DNA of 8,767 nt from a bacterium (GTDB taxonomy: Bacteria > Bacillota_A > Clostridia > Lachnospirales > Lachnospiraceae), in contig SFQZ01000098.1 in the NCBI GenBank assembly GCA_004562915.1, positions 1 through 8,767 of the forward strand. Reading direction: 5' to 3'. Below are positions 5,575 to 8,767 of this stretch, piece by piece (positions within the stretch are counted from its first letter, which is position 1; every line of letters begins with the position of its first letter). Under the pieces are notes generated by a model, which had not been told where the DNA came from, searched no databases, and worked only from the letters and a program-made list of their open reading frames with translations. Position numbers and translations under genes: made by a program.

Positions 5575-6102
5575 ATGCCAGAGCAGAGAGAAATATTGAA
5601 TGCAAATGAAATCAGAAAGTTTACAAATGAATTAACCTATCGTCGGTATCTGATGAATAAAGGAAAAATACAGGAACTGTTTCGTAAAATGACACTTCAG
5701 GAGTATATTGCTTTGTATACTATAGAATCTGAGAGAGAAAATTCTCCGAATAATAATGGGAGAACGTATTTAAAGGATTTATCAGAAAAGATGCAGCTGA
5801 CAATACGGCAGACATCAAAAATGGTAGAAAAGCTGAAAGATCGTGGACTGGTACTGTGGTCTTATGAAGGAAGCGGAAGTGAAGGAACATATGTGACTGT
5901 TACAGAAACGGGACAGAAACTGTTTAAGGGTCAGGAAATGATTCTGAGAGAATGCTATGGAAAAGTGATCAACAAATTCGGAAAAGATAATTTGATCATG
6001 TTATTAAAAATGATGAAACAACTGGATAACCTGATGTGCAGCGAAATAAAAGGGATGGGAGAGGTCGATTCGTATGGGAGAGCTGATGAAGCGGATGAAT
6101 GA
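5575..6102 (+). CDS. MarR-like winged-helix transcriptional regulator
   Basis: A 175-residue protein. LQEYIALYTI at about 39-48 fits the first helix of a MarR-type DNA-binding domain. LKDLSEKMQLTIRQTSKMVEKLKDRGLVLW at about 64-93 contains the helix-turn-helix, and YEGSGSEGTYVTVTETG at about 95-111 fits the wing. The wing lacks the Asp-Arg-Arg of classical MarR proteins, so this is a divergent member. ATG 5575 is preferred over TTG 5569 because AGGAG (5561-5565) is nine bases from the ATG but only three from the TTG. Its last 29 bases overlap the citrate synthase start, which points to translational coupling and to a regulator that controls, or answers to, its own operon. Its ligand is unknown. 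Confidence 0.75.
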   Translation: MPEQREILNANEIRKFTNELTYRRYLMNKGKIQELFRKMTLQEYIALYTIESERENSPNNNGRTYLKDLSEKMQLTIRQTSKMVEKLKDRGLVLWSYEGSGSEGTYVTVTETGQKLFKGQEMILRECYGKVINKFGKDNLIMLLKMMKQLDNLMCSEIKGMGEVDSYGRADEADE

Positions 6103-7417
6103 TTATGCTGTGCAGAATGAAGCTATCTGCCGGAAAAATGATCATATTGATCCTAGATTGTATGAAGAGTTTGGTGTTAACCGGGGGCTGCGGGATGAAA
6201 ATGGAAAAGGTGTGCTTACCGGTTTGACTAAGATTTCCCGTATTGTATCATCATGTGTGAAAGATGGAGAAAAAGTACCTTGTGACGGGGAATTGTGGTA
6301 TCGTGGATATAAGGTAGAAAAATTGATTGGCAATCTTGGAGAAGAACAGCTTGGTTTTGAAAAGATCGCTTATCTTCTGTTGATGGGGGAATTGCCTTCA
6401 GAAGATGAAGAAAAAAAGTTCCGGGAAGTGATTGGCACATGCAGAACGCTTCCAACGAACTTTACCAGAGATGTTATTATGAAGGCACCATCTGAGGATA
6501 TTATGAATTCAATGACAAGAAGTATTCTGACACTGGCTGCTTATGATAAAAAGGCAAAAGACATCAGCGTCAGTAATTCGTTGCGGCAGTGCATCCAACT
6601 GATTAGTGAATTTCCACTCCTTGCTGTATATGCATATCATGCCTATAATCATTACGAAAAAAACCAGAGTATGTATATCCATAATCCGGATCCGAAACTG
6701 TCTACAGCTGAGAATCTTCTAATGATGCTCAGGCATGATCAGAAATACACACCGGTTGAAGCGAAAGTTCTGGATACTTCATTGATTCTTCATATGGAAC
6801 ATGGCGGCGGAAATAATTCTACTTTTACAACCAGAGTGGTGACCTCTTCCGGTTCAGATACATATTCAACAATTGCTGCCGCTATGTCATCTTTGAAGGG
6901 ACCGAAGCATGGCGGCGCAAACATAAAAGTTGTGGAGATGATGGATAATATACGGGAAAATGTAAAGGATTTTTCTGATAAAGAAGAAATATCAGCATAT
7001 CTTATGAAGATAATTGACAAACAGGTATTTGACAAAAAAGGGTTGATTTACGGAATGGGACATGCGGTGTATACATTGTCGGATCCAAGAGAAAGAGTAT
7101 TTAAAAAATATGTGGAAGCGCTGGCAAGAGAGAAAGGCCGGGAGAGCGATCTCCAGCTCTATGAGAATGTTGAAGTGATTGCACCTAAACTGATTGCAGA
7201 AAACAGAAATACTATAAAACGAGTGAGCCCGAATGTGGACTTTTACAGCGGATTTGTATATGACATGCTAGGCATTCCACGTGAATTATATACTGCGATT
7301 TTTGCAGTAGCGAGGGTAGTCGGGTGGAGTGCGCATCGTATGGAAGAACTGATCTGCACAGATAAGATTATCCGTCCGGCTTATATGAGTGTTATGGAGG
7401 AAAAAGAAAAATGTTAG
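6074..7417 (+). CDS. gltA: Citrate synthase (citrate/2-methylcitrate synthase family)
   Basis: Condenses oxaloacetate with acetyl-CoA to citrate, the first step of the oxidative branch that supplies 2-oxoglutarate for glutamate. The 447-residue length is normal. The catalytic residues are all present: His 279 in LKGPKHGGAN, His 330 in GMGHAVYTLSDPR and Asp 389 in VDFYSGF. Arg 339 of the DPR motif, which contacts oxaloacetate, is kept, and so is the EHGGGNNSTFTTRV region (242-255). The usual GHRVY is GHAVY here, a change outside the catalytic set. ATG 6074 has AGAGG (6060-6064) nine bases upstream; Met codons at 6086 and 6095 are possible alternatives. It overlaps the regulator before it by 29 bases and the DUF445 gene after it by seven. 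No aconitase or isocitrate dehydrogenase gene is in the window. A methylcitrate role cannot be excluded by sequence alone. Confidence 0.95.
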   Translation: MGELMKRMNDYAVQNEAICRKNDHIDPRLYEEFGVNRGLRDENGKGVLTGLTKISRIVSSCVKDGEKVPCDGELWYRGYKVEKLIGNLGEEQLGFEKIAYLLLMGELPSEDEEKKFREVIGTCRTLPTNFTRDVIMKAPSEDIMNSMTRSILTLAAYDKKAKDISVSNSLRQCIQLISEFPLLAVYAYHAYNHYEKNQSMYIHNPDPKLSTAENLLMMLRHDQKYTPVEAKVLDTSLILHMEHGGGNNSTFTTRVVTSSGSDTYSTIAAAMSSLKGPKHGGANIKVVEMMDNIRENVKDFSDKEEISAYLMKIIDKQVFDKKGLIYGMGHAVYTLSDPRERVFKKYVEALAREKGRESDLQLYENVEVIAPKLIAENRNTIKRVSPNVDFYSGFVYDMLGIPRELYTAIFAVARVVGWSAHRMEELICTDKIIRPAYMSVMEEKEKC

Positions 7418-8289
7418 AAAAACTGGCAGGACCCATTATAGGGGCATTGATTGGATACTGTACTAATTATATCGCTGTCAAAATGCTGTTTTATCCTAAA
7501 CAGGAAGTCAGAATCTTTGGACGAAAACTTCCTTTTACTCCGGGGGCAATTCCTAAAGGAAAGCCAAGGCTTGCCAGAGCAATCGGAATTATTGTGGCGG
7601 ACGATCTTCTAACGGAAGATGATATTAAACAGAAAATGATTTCTTTGGAAACAGAAAATGCTGTTGTGGATCAGATTGTTCAGGGATTATCTGTTGATCT
7701 TCATACCTGTGTTTCAAAAGTATGTTCGTCCGAGTTGAATTATGAAGAGATAAAAAACAGATTGATTTCTGAACTGTCCAGCCAGATCCTTGATTCTGTT
7801 CAACATATGAATCTGGATAATCTTATTGTTCAGGAAGCCGGAAAAGCTGTTAAAGCCAAAACAAAGGGCTCCATGTTGGAAATGTTTCTGAATGATGAAA
7901 TGCTTAATTCCCTGATACAGCCTGTTGGAGGAGAAATAGTAAAGTATATTAATGAAAAAGGACCAGATTTTATAAAGGAAGAACTGGAAACTAAAATTGA
8001 TACGTTAGGAGAACAATCTGTCATAGATCTCTGTAACCATATGAATATTTCGGAAGGAGCCGTTCGAAAAATAGTAGCAGATTTTTATCACAAAGCAATT
8101 GATTCTGTCATCGGAAAGCTGATCGGTAATTTGAATATTGCAGAAATTATCGAAGATAAAATCAATGCTATGAATGTAGATAGTCTGGAGAAACTGGTGC
8201 TGACTGTGATGAAAAAAGAATTGGATACAATTGTAAATCTTGGGGCTTTAGTAGGTGCAGTTTTAGGAGTTTTAAATATTATTATATAA
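7411..8289 (+). CDS. DUF445 family membrane-anchored protein
   Basis: A 292-residue protein of a conserved family without an assigned activity. The N-terminus has a membrane helix, GPIIGALIGYCTNYIAVKML (7-26), followed by the family signature FYPKQEVRIFGRKLPFTPG and AIPKGK (27-51). The central 200 residues are soluble and mostly helical with charged heptad-like stretches. A second membrane helix closes the protein (about 274-292, NLGALVGAVLGVLNIII), so the middle part probably forms a loop on one side of the membrane. ATG 7411 overlaps the citrate synthase stop by seven bases and has GGAGG (7396-7400) ten bases upstream, inside the preceding gene, so the two are co-transcribed and likely translationally coupled. 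Any link to citrate metabolism is inferred only from position. Confidence 0.88.
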   Translation: MLEKLAGPIIGALIGYCTNYIAVKMLFYPKQEVRIFGRKLPFTPGAIPKGKPRLARAIGIIVADDLLTEDDIKQKMISLETENAVVDQIVQGLSVDLHTCVSKVCSSELNYEEIKNRLISELSSQILDSVQHMNLDNLIVQEAGKAVKAKTKGSMLEMFLNDEMLNSLIQPVGGEIVKYINEKGPDFIKEELETKIDTLGEQSVIDLCNHMNISEGAVRKIVADFYHKAIDSVIGKLIGNLNIAEIIEDKINAMNVDSLEKLVLTVMKKELDTIVNLGALVGAVLGVLNIII

Positions 8290-8506
8290 TTTCTTATGTA
8301 AAGAAGATAATGATTGTAAACTAAGTTTTCATGGATGAATGAAAAGATATATATGATATAGCACAAATAGGACAAGAGGACAACAGGAATTTACTGTGTA
8401 GTTGTGATTGTATTGATGAACACTGTTTGTAAGAGATAACCTCCAGTTTATCTGTTTCTTAAAATGACAATATCATGGAATAAATACAACATAATGAGAA
8501 CATGTT
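8290..8506. other. Noncoding AT-rich stretch after the DUF445 gene
   Basis: No reading frame of useful length with a ribosome binding site was found on either strand. The only structure is a weak hairpin, AGATAA (8434-8439) with TTATCT (8448-8453), followed by GTTTCTT. It might be a poor terminator for the operon, but the stem is short and AT-rich. Confidence 0.4.
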
Positions 8507-8544
8507 ACCTTCGTATGATTCGATTCATACGGAGGTTTTCTTTT
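8507..8544 (+). terminator. Strong rho-independent terminator
   Basis: ACCTTCGTATGA (8507-8518) pairs with TCATACGGAGGT (8525-8536), twelve pairs with one G-U, around a TTCGAT loop, and is followed by TTTTCTTTT. There is no T-run on the other strand. It lies 217 bases past the DUF445 stop and is probably the main end of that operon. It also insulates the structured element that follows. Confidence 0.9.
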
Positions 8545-8560
8545 GCCCATTTTTCTCATC

Positions 8561-8591
8561 TTGACTTTTTTTAACTGAAACATGTTGTATA
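8561..8591 (+). promoter_or_regulatory. Candidate promoter for the structured leader at 8595
   Basis: TTGACT (8561-8566) is a good -35 box. The best -10 choices, TTGTAT (8585-8590, spacer 18) or TGTATA (8586-8591, spacer 19), are poor matches. It starts 17 bases after the terminator and would begin transcription close to 8598, right before the folded region. Confidence 0.4.
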
Positions 8592-8594
8592 AGC

Positions 8595-8740
8595 CCCTCT
8601 GAAACTTTGGATATATAGAGGGACATTTATATCCGCGAGCAACGGGCCAAGCGGACATGCTTGCATGCCCATTTGGCGACTGCCGCGAGAGCCAAATGCC
8701 CCGTCACTTGCGGGAGTATTTGGAATGCCGCCTCCAAAAT
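8595..8740 (+). ncRNA. Candidate structured leader RNA with three-way junction; class not recognised
   Basis: This GC-rich island in an AT-rich surround folds by hand as follows. P1 is CCGCGAG (8633-8639) with CTTGCGG (8707-8713). After a CA/CA internal loop, P2 is ACGGG (8642-8646) with CCCGT (8700-8704). P2 opens into a junction with two hairpins, CAAGC/GCTTG (8648-8663, loop GGACAT) and CATTTGGC/GCCAAATG (8670-8698). A fourth hairpin, TTTGGA/TCCAAA, spans 8719-8738. P1 contains a G-U pair that would be A-C on the other strand, so the RNA should be read in the plus direction. Upstream, CCCTCT/AGAGGG (8595-8622) and GGATATA/TATATCC (8609-8634) are mutually exclusive. No terminator follows before the ribosome binding site at 8751, so a 5' leader is more likely than a free RNA. 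It lacks the sequence hallmarks of the riboswitches, T-boxes, 6S RNA and tmRNA that I know. It could also be a copy of a dispersed intergenic repeat. Confidence 0.5.
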
Positions 8741-8750
8741 AATGAAATGT

Positions 8751-8766
8751 GAGGTAATGACATATG
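8751..8766 (+). promoter_or_regulatory. Ribosome binding site and start codon of a gene running off the right edge
   Basis: GAGGT (8751-8755) lies eight bases before an ATG at 8764-8766, the spacing used by other genes here. The ATG at 8757 is too close to the site. Only one codon is visible, so nothing can be said of the product. Confidence 0.5.
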
Positions 8767-8767
8767 T

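Noticed and set aside
8432..8460. Hairpin AGATAA/TTATCT as operon terminator
   Set aside because: Only six mostly AT pairs and a broken T-run; the structure at 8507-8544 is far stronger.
8571..8767. Minus-strand frame open from the right edge to a TAA at 8571, about 65 codons, and an overlapping 61-codon frame at 8473-8658
   Set aside because: No ribosome binding site, odd composition, and the two frames share one RNA-like palindromic region. The second frame also runs through the terminator at 8507-8544. More likely accidental translation of a structured element.
1..8767. CRISPR arrays, tRNA or rRNA genes, complete insertion sequences
   Set aside because: No regularly spaced repeats, no tRNA- or rRNA-like conserved stretches and no transposase frame were seen on either strand.

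Overview
The window looks like chromosomal DNA from a low-GC, anaerobic Firmicute, most likely a Clostridia member near the Lachnospiraceae. The basis is AT-rich sequence with strong AGGAGG-type ribosome binding sites, two CIRCE (HrcA) operators, sigma-A-type promoters, many intrinsic terminators, and protein sequences (GroES/GroEL, citrate synthase, DUF445) that read like Lachnospiraceae versions. This placement rests on recognition of the sequences, not on a search.

Layout. (1) Positions 1-900: the C-terminus of an unidentified protein, then a broken carbon-nitrogen hydrolase gene. That gene has a Lys where the catalytic Glu belongs and stops ten residues after the catalytic Cys, beside a cluster of inverted repeats. 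(2) Positions 867-2161, minus strand: a stress operon, hsp20 then a HdeD-like membrane protein. A CIRCE operator whose spacer contains the -35 box drives it, and a terminator follows each gene. (3) Positions 2287-4984, plus strand: a divergent MarR-type regulator with its own promoter and terminator, then groES-groEL with a sigma-A promoter, an imperfect CIRCE and a terminator. The groES leader also carries a perfect inverted repeat followed by a T-run. (4) Positions 5020-8289: flavodoxin, a second MarR-type regulator, citrate synthase and a DUF445 membrane protein. The last three overlap or abut and are probably co-transcribed. (5) Positions 8290-8767: a mostly featureless AT-rich stretch, a strong terminator, then a GC-rich island that folds on paper into a compact three-way junction plus one more hairpin. 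It ends at a good ribosome binding site and an ATG at the window edge.

How it fits together. Regions 2 and 3 form a protein-quality-control locus: small heat-shock protein, chaperonin and an acid/envelope-stress membrane protein under HrcA, with a MarR-type regulator between them. Region 4 links a redox protein and the entry reaction of the oxidative TCA branch (2-oxoglutarate and glutamate supply) to a cotranscribed regulator.

The most promising unexplained element is the structured island at 8595-8740, a candidate leader RNA for a gene that begins at the right edge. Next come the terminator-like palindrome in the groES leader and a possible thermosensor in the hsp20 leader.
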